This document shows positions 18,005-25,706 of a stretch of DNA of 64,000 nt, one piece after another. The DNA is from Mycetocola lacteus (lineage in GTDB: Bacteria; Actinomycetota; Actinomycetes; Actinomycetales; Microbacteriaceae). Numbering within the stretch: the stretch's first letter is position 1; each line of letters begins with the position of its first letter. The notes beneath the pieces were generated by a model, which had not been told where the DNA came from, did not search any database, and was given only the letters and a program-made list of their open reading frames with translations. Location: positions 62,001 to 126,000 of the forward strand of contig NZ_RCUY01000015.1 in the NCBI RefSeq assembly GCF_003667575.1. Reading direction: 5' to 3'. A program made the translations under genes and the position numbers.

Positions 18005-19321
18005 TCAGATGCGCGCGGCGAGGGCGCGGCGGTCGGGTTTCCCGGATGCCAGCAGCGGCATCTGGGTCAGCTCGATGATCGCGCGCGGCCGAGCCTCCCG
18101 TCCGATCTGCGCCGCACAGGCGGCGCGCAAACGCTCCAGCCTGCCCTCGGGATCGGGATCGGGCTGCGCGGTGAACACCACCGGCACCTGGCCCCACCGC
18201 TCATCGGGGGCGGCCACGGCCACCGCGTCCTCGAGGCCGGCGGTGCGCACCACCTGATCGATCCGGTCCAGGCTCACGTTGATCCCGCCGGAGATCAGCA
18301 CGTTATCGATCCGGCCGTGCACTGACAGCACCCCGTCCACGATCTCGCCGGTGTCCCCGGTGCGCAGCGCACGGTGAACAACAGACCCGGTGGAATCTAG
18401 ATACCGGATGCTTCCAGCAGGTGTGGACTCCGCCGGGGTGGGCATTCCCACCTCGGATTCGGGCCTGGGCTCGTAGGCACCGAGGTTTGCGGATGCCGAA
18501 GTCACCGGCGAGGCCGGCAGAATTTGAAGCTCATGCTCGGCGCTGCCCCGATCATCATCAAACACAAACGCCGCATCGGTGCGGGTGCTGTCCCAGGTGC
18601 CATCGGCGGCGAGATAGCCGAGCGCCAGCAGCGGGCCGGAGAGTCGAATCTCCCCCGCGACGATCGCCGCGCTCACCCCCGGCAGCGGGACGCCGTCATA
18701 GACACAGCCGCCGCCGGTCTCGCTGGCACCGTAGGTACGGACCAGATTTACCCCGGCCGCCCGGGCGCGCTCGCGCAGGGGTTCGGGGATCGCCTGACCC
18801 CCCACCAACACCGCATCAAACTCGGCTAGCACGTTGGAGTGATCCAGCACGCGCTGCACCTGCGCGGGCACCAGCGAGACGTACCGTCGACCCAGCGCCC
18901 GGGTGAACATCAGCCGCGCATGCGCCTCGAACACGGCCGGGTCAAAGGACCCGGGCGGCAGATAGGCGGGGGTGGTTCCGGCCAGGTGCGAGCGCACCAG
19001 GACCTGCAATCCGGCGATGTAGTTGCCCGGCAGCGCCGAGAGCCAGGTGCCCGGCCCACCAAGCACCCGCTCGGTGGCCCGGGCCGAGTGCAGCAGCGCG
19101 TGCCGCGAGTGGGCGATGCGCTTGGGTATCCCCGAGGATCCCGAGGTTTCGATTACCACGTCGACCCCGGAGGGCACCGTGGGGTGCGCGTCGGAGGGCA
19201 GCTCGGGTCCGGCCACCGGAAGCAGCGCCGGGCCGATACCCGCCAGCATGTCCACTACCGCGTCGGCAAAAACCTCCCGGTCCGCGGCGGAGACGTAGCG
19301 GGCGGGCACCTGCTCGGTCAC
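18005..19321 (-). CDS. menE: o-succinylbenzoate-CoA ligase
   Basis: Adenylating enzyme that activates o-succinylbenzoate with CoA. 438 residues, the short actinobacterial form. Seen: AMP-binding P-loop ETSGSSGIPKRIAHSR (about 59-74), TYGASETGGG (about 196-205), RTGDTGE and the hinge/C-terminal GRIDNVLISGGINVS, ending with a SGKPDRRAL lysine region. Its GTG start overlaps the TAG of menB by one base, so menB and menE are probably coupled in translation. MenB follows it in the pathway. Confidence 0.94.
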   Translation of the reverse strand: MTEQVPARYVSAADREVFADAVVDMLAGIGPALLPVAGPELPSDAHPTVPSGVDVVIETSGSSGIPKRIAHSRHALLHSARATERVLGGPGTWLSALPGNYIAGLQVLVRSHLAGTTPAYLPPGSFDPAVFEAHARLMFTRALGRRYVSLVPAQVQRVLDHSNVLAEFDAVLVGGQAIPEPLRERARAAGVNLVRTYGASETGGGCVYDGVPLPGVSAAIVAGEIRLSGPLLALGYLAADGTWDSTRTDAAFVFDDDRGSAEHELQILPASPVTSASANLGAYEPRPESEVGMPTPAESTPAGSIRYLDSTGSVVHRALRTGDTGEIVDGVLSVHGRIDNVLISGGINVSLDRIDQVVRTAGLEDAVAVAAPDERWGQVPVVFTAQPDPDPEGRLERLRAACAAQIGREARPRAIIELTQMPLLASGKPDRRALAARI

Positions 19322-20223
19322 TAGTACTGCCAGGGGTAGGGCGACCAGTCGGGGGCGCGCTTTTCCAGGAACGAGTCGCGTCCCTCCACGGCCTCATCGG
19401 TGCCGTAGGCCAGGCGGGTTGCCTCACCGGCAAAGACCTGCTGCCCCACCATGCCGTCATCTACCGCGTTGAAGGCGAACTTCAGCATCCGGATCGCCGT
19501 GGGCGACTTGGTCAGGATCGTCCGAGCCCAGGCCAGGGCGGTGGACTCCAGCTCGGCGTGGGGCACAACCCGGTTGACGGCGCCCATCTCATAGGCCCGC
19601 TGTGCCGAATACTCCTCGGCGAGGAAAAAGACCTCGCGGGCAAACTTCTGCCCGATCTGACGCGCGAAATACGCGCTGCCGTAGCCCGCATCGAACGAGC
19701 CCACATCGGCGTCGGTCTGCTTGAACTTGCCGTGCTCGGCCGAGGCGATGCTCAGGTCGCAGACGACGTGCAGCGAGTGTCCACCCCCGGCTGCCCAGCC
19801 CGGAATCACCGCGATGACCACCTTGGGCATCATCCGAATCAGGCGCTGAACCTCAAGGATGTGCAGGCGGCCCGAGCGGGCGGTGTCCTGCACGGCGGTC
19901 TCCGAGTCGGAGTACTTATAACCGTCGCGGCCGCGGATGCGCTGATCGCCGCCGGAGCAGAACGCCCAGCCGCCATCCTTCGGGCTCGGTCCGTTTCCGG
20001 TGAGCAGGACCACACCGATCTTCGAGTTTTGGCGGGCATCATCCAGCACCGCATAGAGCTCATCCACCGTGCGCGGGCGGAACGCGTTGCGTACCTCGGG
20101 CCGGTTGAACGCGATCCGCGCCACCTGACCGTTCACATCGTGGTGGTACGTAATGTCGGTGAGGGCCTCAAAGCCCGGGACATCGCGCCAAGCAGACTCG
20201 TCAAACAGATCGGAAACGTGCAT
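19321..20223 (-). CDS. menB: 1,4-dihydroxy-2-naphthoyl-CoA synthase
   Basis: Crotonase-fold enzyme that closes the naphthoquinone ring from o-succinylbenzoyl-CoA. 300 residues from ATG 20223; an in-frame extension of 30 codons upstream is unlikely because a TATGCT -10 box lies 6 nt before this ATG. Seen: FNRPEVRNAFRPRTVDEL, WAFCSGGDQRIRGRDGY (about 105-121), IPGWAAGGGHSLHVVCDL and DVGSFDAGYGSAYFARQIG (about 188-206), the MenB signature. Confidence 0.96.
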   Translation of the reverse strand: MHVSDLFDESAWRDVPGFEALTDITYHHDVNGQVARIAFNRPEVRNAFRPRTVDELYAVLDDARQNSKIGVVLLTGNGPSPKDGGWAFCSGGDQRIRGRDGYKYSDSETAVQDTARSGRLHILEVQRLIRMMPKVVIAVIPGWAAGGGHSLHVVCDLSIASAEHGKFKQTDADVGSFDAGYGSAYFARQIGQKFAREVFFLAEEYSAQRAYEMGAVNRVVPHAELESTALAWARTILTKSPTAIRMLKFAFNAVDDGMVGQQVFAGEATRLAYGTDEAVEGRDSFLEKRAPDWSPYPWQY

Positions 20224-20229
20224 GCTTCC

Positions 20230-20235
20230 AGCATA
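20230..20235 (-). promoter_or_regulatory. -10 box of menB, leaderless
   Basis: On the minus strand TATGCT ends 6 nt before the menB ATG, and no Shine-Dalgarno is present. Confidence 0.55.
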
Positions 20236-20323
20236 GGACGCCGCGGATGAGAATCTCCGTGTCCGGCGGGGTGATCCCGGACACCACGTGCTCGGGAGCG
20301 CCGCCGCGCCCACACAACACGGT

Positions 20324-20350
20324 ACCGCCCACGGGTATCCCGTGGGCGGT
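20324..20350. terminator. hairpin downstream of the first lipoprotein gene
   Basis: Perfect 12-bp stem (ACCGCCCACGGG with its complement) and a 3-nt loop, 20 nt past the lipoprotein stop. It lacks a clear U tract, so it may be a rho-type or stabilising hairpin. Confidence 0.6.
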
Positions 20351-20370
20351 AGCGCCGATCCGCGGGGAAA

Positions 20371-20811
20371 CTAGCCCTTGCAGACCTTGTTGTACGCCGT
20401 ACCGGCTTCCTCCATGTCGGTTGCCAGGGTCTGCATGTCCGATGCCAACTCCATCGCCGCGGACGGGTCGTCGGAGATCTTCTCCAGGGCGGTGCCCAGC
20501 TTGTCGAACGAATCGATCATCGGGCCGACCACCTTGGTCACCTCGGGGTTGGTGACCTTCTTTGCGCTCGTCTTGAGCTGGTCGGCGACCTTATTCATCG
20601 TGGAGGCGGCGGCCACCGGGTCGGCACCAAGCGCGGCGCTGTCCATGTCCGAGGCGACGGCCCGCATGTCCTTTTCCATGATGTCGCAGGCGGCTTTCAC
20701 GCTCTGGTTGCCGCCCGCTGCGCCACCCTCCCCCGCCGAGCAGGCAGACAGGCCCAGGGCGAGCAACAGGGTGGTGCCAACGACGGCCGCGCGCTGCAGT
20801 GAATTACGCAT
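20371..20811 (-). CDS. lipoprotein, paralogue A of a tandem pair
   Basis: 146 residues from ATG 20811 (GGAG upstream). Signal peptide with lipobox LGLSAC (lipidated Cys 24), a Gly/Ala-rich linker, then a helical domain of about 110 residues with two conserved Cys (CDIMEKDMRAV near 39 and the terminal YNKVCKG), probably a disulfide. It is clearly related to the next gene upstream (same signal peptide, same CD.I/E..M..V start, same YxKVC end). No known family recognised. Predicted on the outer face of the membrane. It has its own -10 (TAGGCT) in a leader that resembles that of its paralogue. Confidence 0.8.
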   Translation of the reverse strand: MRNSLQRAAVVGTTLLLALGLSACSAGEGGAAGGNQSVKAACDIMEKDMRAVASDMDSAALGADPVAAASTMNKVADQLKTSAKKVTNPEVTKVVGPMIDSFDKLGTALEKISDDPSAAMELASDMQTLATDMEEAGTAYNKVCKG

Positions 20812-20950
20812 AAAAACTCCTGATTCTTCGGTGCAAAATATTGGGGCGCTGTGAAACCCCCCACGCAGCCTACGAATGATCAGGAGGATTCGGACGTTTG
20901 GTGCGGATGACGCACGATTCGGTGTCGGTTTCGGCGTTTGTCCCGGCACA

Positions 20951-20993
20951 AAAACGCCGAACCCCCGTCCACAATGCATGGACGGGGGTTCGG
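20951..20993 (-). terminator. terminator of lipoprotein paralogue B
   Basis: A perfect stem of about 15 bp (CCGAACCCCCGTCCA with its complement) with a T5 tract on the minus-strand exit side, just past the stop at 21005. Confidence 0.85.
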
Positions 20994-21004
20994 TGTGGCG
21001 GTAA

Positions 21005-21466
21005 CTACTTGGAGCAGACCTTGCCGTAGTCGGCACCCACGGTCTGGATGTCACCGGCAACGGCCTGGATTTCGGTGAGCGCCTCGGTTGCGGCGGCGGG
21101 GTCGCCGGTGATCTTCTCCATTGCGGCACCCAGGCGACCGAAGGCGTCCACCATCGGGTCAACAACCTTCTTGACGTCGGCGTTCTGGACCTTGGCGGAG
21201 GTCTCCTTGAGCTTGTCGGAGACGGTCTTCAGCGCGGCGATGGCCTCGCTGGGGTCGGTGGCCGCGTTGGACATGGCCGACTGGACGTCGGATCCCACCG
21301 CGTTCATCTCGGTTTCGATCAGATCGCACGCCTCGGCGACGGTCTGCGTCTTGGGTGCCTCCGAAGCCTTTCCGTCCGCGTTTCCGCCGGCGGAACAGGC
21401 AGACAGGCCCAGGGCAAGAAACAGGGTGGCACCGGCAACGGCGGCGCGACGAGCAGTGATACGCAT
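21005..21466 (-). CDS. lipoprotein, paralogue B of a tandem pair
   Basis: 153 residues. Signal peptide with lipobox LGLSAC (Cys 24), charged Lys/Glu/Ala linker, then a helical domain with CDLIETEMNAV and the terminal YGKVCSK, matching paralogue A in length and pattern. Both have regularly spaced Val/Leu/Ala heptad-like positions (LKTVSDKLKETSAKVQNADV), so an extracytoplasmic helical bundle with one disulfide is likely. No family recognised. ATG is preceded by GGAGTTTTC. The promoter (AGACTA on the plus strand at 21524) and leader resemble those of paralogue A. Confidence 0.82.
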   Translation of the reverse strand: MRITARRAAVAGATLFLALGLSACSAGGNADGKASEAPKTQTVAEACDLIETEMNAVGSDVQSAMSNAATDPSEAIAALKTVSDKLKETSAKVQNADVKKVVDPMVDAFGRLGAAMEKITGDPAAATEALTEIQAVAGDIQTVGADYGKVCSK

Positions 21467-21523
21467 GAAAACTCCAGATTTTAGTGGTGCAAAAATCGGG
21501 GTGCTGTGATTCCCCCACCACGC

Positions 21524-21529
21524 AGACTA
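21524..21529 (-). promoter_or_regulatory. -10 box for lipoprotein paralogue B
   Basis: TAGTCT on the minus strand, with ATGACA 18 nt upstream as a possible -35. The following leader closely resembles that of paralogue A. Confidence 0.45.
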
Positions 21530-21656
21530 CTTACATACAACGACATTTGTCATGCGTAACCCGGCATAAATTGCTATCGTTACCCGCTCGTTTTATCGAG
21601 AATGGGTACCGCACATGCTGAAATCGAGCCGGAATCACCCCCTCGATGCCGGAAGG

Positions 21657-22343
21657 CTAGCCCGGAAGCGTGGCTTCTCCACCGGTAGCCTGACCCGCGA
21701 TCACCGCGCGCAGGGCATCGGCGATATCGGTCTCGCCATCCACAAATGGGATGGTGTGTCCGGCGGTTTCGGGGGCATGAATCACATCGGCGGCGACCAG
21801 GGCCACATTGGCTCGACTCATCGGCCCCCGGGTGTCGGTCACCGAGATCTTGCCCGTGGAGTCCTCGTCGGTCAGGGCCCCCGGAGCAAGGATGGTCCAG
21901 TCCAGGTTCTGTCGACGCAGGTACTCATCGGCGGCGGCCTTGGCCTCGGCGTAGGCGAAGAAGGAATCCTCGGGGTCGATGCCGTGGTCGATGCGCGCGC
22001 CCTGATAGGACACCATCAGAAAACGACGGGTCTCCAGGCGCAGGGCGGCATCAATCGTGCGAATTGCCGCGTCACGATCCACCGCATAGGTCCGCTCGGG
22101 GCTCCCCCCGCCGGCACCGGCCGACCAGACGATCACGTCGAACCCGCGCAGCAGGTCTTCGATCTGCCAGATCACGAGCGTTTCGATATCGGCCACGACG
22201 GCGCTGGCCCCGGTGGCCTCAACGTCGGCGACATGTTCCGGATTCCGGACAACACCGGTGACCTGGTGACCGCGGTTAACAAGAATCTGTTCGAGGTGAA
22301 GGGCTACCTTGCCGTGTCCCCCGATGATGGCAATAGCTGACAT
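21657..22343 (-). CDS. NAD(P)-binding SDR-type protein (NmrA/BVR-B-like)
   Basis: 228-residue Rossmann protein. Seen: IAIIGGHGKVALHLEQIL (about 3-20), the glycine-rich NAD(P) motif in the GxxGxxG form of atypical SDRs; VTGVVRNPEHVADVEATGA; VVWSAGAGG (about 75-83); and FLMVSYQGARID with YAEAKAAADEYLR (Tyr/Lys active-site pair about 130-134). This matches the YhfK/NmrA-like group of redox sensors or flavin/biliverdin-reductase relatives. Substrate unknown. Start ATG 22343 follows a TAGCGT box by 6 nt. Confidence 0.85.
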   Translation of the reverse strand: MSAIAIIGGHGKVALHLEQILVNRGHQVTGVVRNPEHVADVEATGASAVVADIETLVIWQIEDLLRGFDVIVWSAGAGGGSPERTYAVDRDAAIRTIDAALRLETRRFLMVSYQGARIDHGIDPEDSFFAYAEAKAAADEYLRRQNLDWTILAPGALTDEDSTGKISVTDTRGPMSRANVALVAADVIHAPETAGHTIPFVDGETDIADALRAVIAGQATGGEATLPG

Positions 22344-22349
22344 GGGCTC

Positions 22350-22355
22350 ACGCTA
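22350..22355 (-). promoter_or_regulatory. -10 box of the SDR-like gene, leaderless
   Basis: TAGCGT on the minus strand ends 6 nt before the ATG at 22343. Confidence 0.5.
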
Positions 22356-22412
22356 GCACGTCGGATTGGCGGCGCGCGAGTACCTGGGCAGGGAGGTGTT
22401 ATGGTTTATACG

Positions 22413-22421
22413 TAAGACTTA
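22413..22421. promoter_or_regulatory. possible operator of the gluconate/idonate operon
   Basis: TAAG-A-CTTA palindrome in an unusually AT-rich patch (22399-22430), 60-70 bp before gntK. The adjacent cassette encodes an FCD-GntR regulator, and such proteins bind short AT-rich palindromes. Assignment is by position only. Confidence 0.35.
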
Positions 22422-22482
22422 TTCAATCAAGCTCGCGAATCATGTCGGATGTAATGAAGCGCCCGAATCCCGGAGGTCATCG

Positions 22483-23040
22483 ATGCCCACGTCCCCACCG
22501 CCCCTGATCGTGATGGGAGTGTCGGGTTCCGGCAAATCCACCATCGGCATCGCCCTGGCCGAGAGCCTGGGGCTCCCCTTCGTGGATGGGGACGATCTGC
22601 ACCCGGTGCACAATAAGGAAAAGATGGCCGCGGGCCAGCCCCTGAACGACGAGGATCGGGCACCCTGGCTGGAAATCATCGCCGAACGCATTCGCGATGA
22701 CCTGGCCTCCGGCACCCCGATCGTGGTGGCCTGCTCCGCCCTCAAGCGCCGCTACCGTGACCAGCTGGTGCGACTGGCCCCGAGCACAGTGCTGATCCAC
22801 CTGGTGGGCGACCGCGCACTGATCGCCGCCCGTCAGGCCGGACGCAACCACGAGTACATGCCCAACAGCCTGCTGGACTCGCAGTTTGCCGCGCTCGAAC
22901 CGCTCGAGGCCGATGAGCACGCCTTCGAGGTGAGTCTGGATCAGACCCCCGAGCAGATCCTCGCCGAGATCCACACCCGACTGAGCGCGCTGACCGGCGA
23001 CCCGATCAGCGCGGCCACCCACACCGAGGAGTCAGCATGA
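22483..23040 (+). CDS. gntK: gluconokinase
   Basis: Phosphorylates D-gluconate to 6-phosphogluconate. 185 residues from ATG 22483 (CGGAGG upstream); the 39-codon in-frame extension overlaps the promoter region and is rejected. Seen: Walker A VMGVSGSGKST (about 9-19), FVDGDDLHPVHNKEKMAAG (about 32-50), DEDRAPWL, CSALKRRYRDQLR-like (about 86-95) and SQFAALEPLEADE, all GntK hallmarks. First gene of a three-gene plus-strand operon with 4-nt and 1-nt overlaps. Confidence 0.95.
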   Translation: MPTSPPPLIVMGVSGSGKSTIGIALAESLGLPFVDGDDLHPVHNKEKMAAGQPLNDEDRAPWLEIIAERIRDDLASGTPIVVACSALKRRYRDQLVRLAPSTVLIHLVGDRALIAARQAGRNHEYMPNSLLDSQFAALEPLEADEHAFEVSLDQTPEQILAEIHTRLSALTGDPISAATHTEESA

Positions 23041-23807
23041 GCACCCTGTTTGATCTGACCGGCCGCCTGGCCCTGGTCACCGGTTCCAGCCGCGGCATCG
23101 GCCGCAGCATCGCCGAGGGCCTGGCCGACGCCGGCGCCACCCTGGTACTGCACGGGCGCGACGCCGCCCGGCTGGCCGAGACCGAGGCCGAGTTTGTGGC
23201 CCGCTATGGAACCGATCGCATCCACGCGGTCGCCTTTGACATCACCGACGAGGACGCGGTGGACGCGGGCATCGCCGAGATCGAGGCGCGCATCGGCGCT
23301 CTCGACGTACTGGTGAATAACGCCGGCATCCAGCACCGCGAACCGCTGGTCGAGTTGGATCGTGCCGACTGGGATCGCGTGATCGCCACCAACCTCACCT
23401 CGGCCTTCCTGGTGGGCCGCGCGGTTGCCCGCCACATGCTGCCCAGGCGTTCGGGCAAAATCATCAACATCGCCTCGGTGCAGACCGATCTGGCCCGGCC
23501 GACCCTCTCGGCCTACACCTCGGCCAAGGGCGGTATCCGCAACCTGACCCGGGCGATGACCGCCGAGTGGGCCGGATCCAACATTCAGATCAACGCGATC
23601 GCGCCGGGCTACATTCACACCGATATGACCCAGAAGCTCGTGGACGACCCGCAGTTCAATGGCTGGATCCTCGGACGCACCCCGGCCGCCCGCTGGGGCA
23701 CCCCGGCGGACCTGGCGGGCCCCGCCGTGTGGCTCTCCTCGGCTGGATCGGACTTTGTGAACGGACAGGTCATCTTCATCGATGGCGGAATGACGGTGGT
23801 GGTCTAG
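23037..23807 (+). CDS. SDR oxidoreductase, probable gluconate 5-dehydrogenase
   Basis: 256-residue classical short-chain dehydrogenase. Seen: NAD(P) motif VTGSSRGIGRSIAEGL (about 14-29), NNAGIQHREPL (about 94-104), catalytic Ser in INIASVQTD, the YTSAKGG Tyr-Lys pair (about 160-164) and the C-terminal VNGQVIFIDGGMTV. NAGIQHR is typical of gluconate/2-keto-gluconate reductases (IdnO, KduD relatives). Its ATGA overlaps gntK and its stop overlaps the next start, so all three act in one pathway, likely idonate to 5-ketogluconate to gluconate to 6-phosphogluconate. Confidence 0.86.
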   Translation: MSTLFDLTGRLALVTGSSRGIGRSIAEGLADAGATLVLHGRDAARLAETEAEFVARYGTDRIHAVAFDITDEDAVDAGIAEIEARIGALDVLVNNAGIQHREPLVELDRADWDRVIATNLTSAFLVGRAVARHMLPRRSGKIINIASVQTDLARPTLSAYTSAKGGIRNLTRAMTAEWAGSNIQINAIAPGYIHTDMTQKLVDDPQFNGWILGRTPAARWGTPADLAGPAVWLSSAGSDFVNGQVIFIDGGMTVVV

Positions 23808-24841
23808 TGTCACGCGAAAACCTGGGTGTTCTCGCCCATGCCAAGGAAGATCTGCGGATCGAAACCCTTCCCGAACCCACGCCCGTAAGCGACGAGGCGG
23901 TCATCGAGATCGCCTATGGCGGGATCTGCGGGTCGGACCTGCACTACTGGACCCACGGGGCGGCCGGGGAATCGATCCTGATCGATCCGCTGGTGCTCGG
24001 GCACGAGGTTGTGGGCACGGTGCTGCACGCGGCCGCCGATGGGTCCGGTCCCGCCGCCGGTACGCCGGTGGCCGTGCATCCCAATACCCCGCATGCCGTG
24101 GACGGCATACGCTACCCCGAGGATCGGCCGAACCTGGCCCCGGCCTCGACGTACCTGGGCAGCGCCGCGCGCCATCCGCACACCGATGGGGCCTTTGCCC
24201 GCCGGGTTGCGCTGCCCGCTCGCATGCTGCGTCCGCTGCCCGCGGGCCTCTCGCTGCGGGACGCGGCCCTGGTGGAACCGGCCTCGGTGGCCTGGCACGC
24301 GGTGTCCCGCGCGGGCGAGGTGGCCGGCAAATCGGTGCTGGTGATCGGAACCGGACCGATTGGTGCGCTGGTGGTAGCCGTGCTCAAGCGCGCCGGAGCC
24401 GCCCACATCACCGCGGTGGACCTGCACGAGAAGCCGCGGGAGATCGCGCGGGAACTCGGGGCCGACGCGACCCTGGACGCCACCGATACCGAGGCCATCG
24501 CCGCGGTCCAGGCGGACATCGTGATCGAGTCCTCGGGAAACTGGCGTGGGCTCGCCTCGGCCGTTCGCGGGGCCACCCGGGGCGGACGCGTGGTCATGGT
24601 GGGGCTGCTGCCCTCGGGTGAGCAGCCGGCACTGATCAGCCTGGCGATCGTGCGCGAGCTTGAGCTGGTGGGCTCGTTCCGCTTCAATGACGAGATCGAC
24701 GAGGTGATCGCGGCTCTGGCCGATGGCTCGCTGCGCATCGATCCGGTGATCACCCACGAGTTCCCGGTCGAGGATGCGGCCGAGGCCTTCGCCGTGGCCC
24801 TGGACTCATCCACCAGCGGCAAGGTGCTGCTGGTGTTCTAG
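23807..24841 (+). CDS. L-idonate 5-dehydrogenase-like zinc alcohol dehydrogenase
   Basis: 344-residue medium-chain dehydrogenase. The catalytic zinc ligands are visible: Cys in GGICGSDLHYW (about 41), His-Glu in VLGHEVVG (about 65) and Glu in LVEPASVAWHA (about 155). NAD fold: VIGTGPIGALV (about 176). Oddly, the segment where relatives carry the four structural-zinc cysteines (PCGxCxxC-type) has none here; the only cysteine in the protein is the catalytic one. GTG start overlaps the preceding TAG. The cassette context (gntK, gluconate dehydrogenase) supports idonate or a related sugar acid as substrate. Confidence 0.83.
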   Translation: MSRENLGVLAHAKEDLRIETLPEPTPVSDEAVIEIAYGGICGSDLHYWTHGAAGESILIDPLVLGHEVVGTVLHAAADGSGPAAGTPVAVHPNTPHAVDGIRYPEDRPNLAPASTYLGSAARHPHTDGAFARRVALPARMLRPLPAGLSLRDAALVEPASVAWHAVSRAGEVAGKSVLVIGTGPIGALVVAVLKRAGAAHITAVDLHEKPREIARELGADATLDATDTEAIAAVQADIVIESSGNWRGLASAVRGATRGGRVVMVGLLPSGEQPALISLAIVRELELVGSFRFNDEIDEVIAALADGSLRIDPVITHEFPVEDAAEAFAVALDSSTSGKVLLVF

Positions 24842-24852
24842 CCTCAGACAAA

Positions 24853-24883
24853 AATCGGGTCGGTGATCTTCACCGGCCCGATT
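24853..24883. terminator. bidirectional terminator between the idnD-like and GntR genes
   Basis: AATCGGGTCGGTG pairs with CACCGGCCCGATT (one G-T/G mismatch position) around a 5-nt loop, centred between two convergent stops, with A-rich and T-rich flanks. Confidence 0.8.
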
Positions 24884-24902
24884 GTTGTATGGTGTGGTCC
24901 GG

Positions 24903-25640
24903 CTAACCCAGCGTGCCGGGCAGCGGGGTGCGCGCGGTGCGCGGCTCCTCGGCCCAGATGTGCTCCACCTCGGCGAGGGTGCGGCTCATGATCGCGTCCA
25001 TCGCCGCGCGTGCACGCTCGGGATCGCGGCCCTGGATGGCGACGGCCACATCGATGTGCAGCTGCAGCGCATCCTCATGCGGGTGCTTGGGCATCAGCCC
25101 CAGCCGAGTGCGACCGCGCAGGACCGCGCCGATCATCCCGGACATGGCCGCAAACATCTCGTTTCCGCTGGCCCCCAGCACCAGCGCGTGGAACTGAATG
25201 TCGAGGTCCTGGAAGGATTCCAGGTCGCCCGCCCGGCCGATCGAGCGCATCCGGGCGGCAATCTGAAGCAGGCGTTCGGCCACCGCGTCGGGGGCGTGCC
25301 GGGCGGCCAGCTCGGCGGCGGCAGGCTCGACGCTGCGCCGCAGTTCGGTGAGTGAGCGCAGCTGTGCCCCGCGGCCCGTTCCGGACAGCCGCCAGGCGAT
25401 CAGTTGGGGATCCAGCACCCGCCAGTGGTCCTCGGCGAGCACCCGGATGCCCAGGCGTCGCACCGATTCCACCAGCCCCAGCGACTGCAGCACACGGACG
25501 GCCTCACGGATCACCGAACGGCTCACCCCGAGTTCGGTGGCCAGGTCGGTGGCGAGGACGGCGGAACCCGCGGGCAGCTCGCCGGAGATGATACGCCGGC
25601 CTAGCTCTTCCACCGCGCGATCATGCAGGCTTGAGGACAT
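24903..25640 (-). CDS. GntR-family regulator, FCD subfamily
   Basis: 245 residues. N-terminal winged helix (about 1-75): IISGELPAGSAVLATDLATELG, then SRSVIREAVRVLQSLGLVE (recognition helix) and a wing RRLGIRVL. C-terminal FCD all-helical ligand domain (about 95-235), with the metal/ligand residues D.Q.FH near residue 150 (LDIQFHALVLGASGNEMF) and H near 190-195 (EDALQLHIDVAVAI). Convergent with the gluconate/idonate cassette and probably its repressor. A TAGTCT box 6 nt before the ATG suggests a leaderless mRNA. Inducer (gluconate or idonate) is inferred. Confidence 0.9.
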   Translation of the reverse strand: MSSSLHDRAVEELGRRIISGELPAGSAVLATDLATELGVSRSVIREAVRVLQSLGLVESVRRLGIRVLAEDHWRVLDPQLIAWRLSGTGRGAQLRSLTELRRSVEPAAAELAARHAPDAVAERLLQIAARMRSIGRAGDLESFQDLDIQFHALVLGASGNEMFAAMSGMIGAVLRGRTRLGLMPKHPHEDALQLHIDVAVAIQGRDPERARAAMDAIMSRTLAEVEHIWAEEPRTARTPLPGTLG

Positions 25641-25646
25641 GCCCCC

Positions 25647-25652
25647 AGACTA
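25647..25652 (-). promoter_or_regulatory. -10 box of the GntR gene, leaderless
   Basis: TAGTCT on the minus strand, 6 nt before the ATG at 25640. Confidence 0.5.
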
Positions 25653-25694
25653 TCGGGCGTCGCGCGAATACCGCCGTCGTTCAGCAAACCGGAG

Positions 25695-25700
25695 CACAAT
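25695..25700 (+). promoter_or_regulatory. -10 box of menC
   Basis: CACAAT ends 6 nt before the ATG at 25707, the same hexamer and spacing as upstream of the PPK2 gene. Confidence 0.35.
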
Positions 25701-25706
25701 AGGGGT

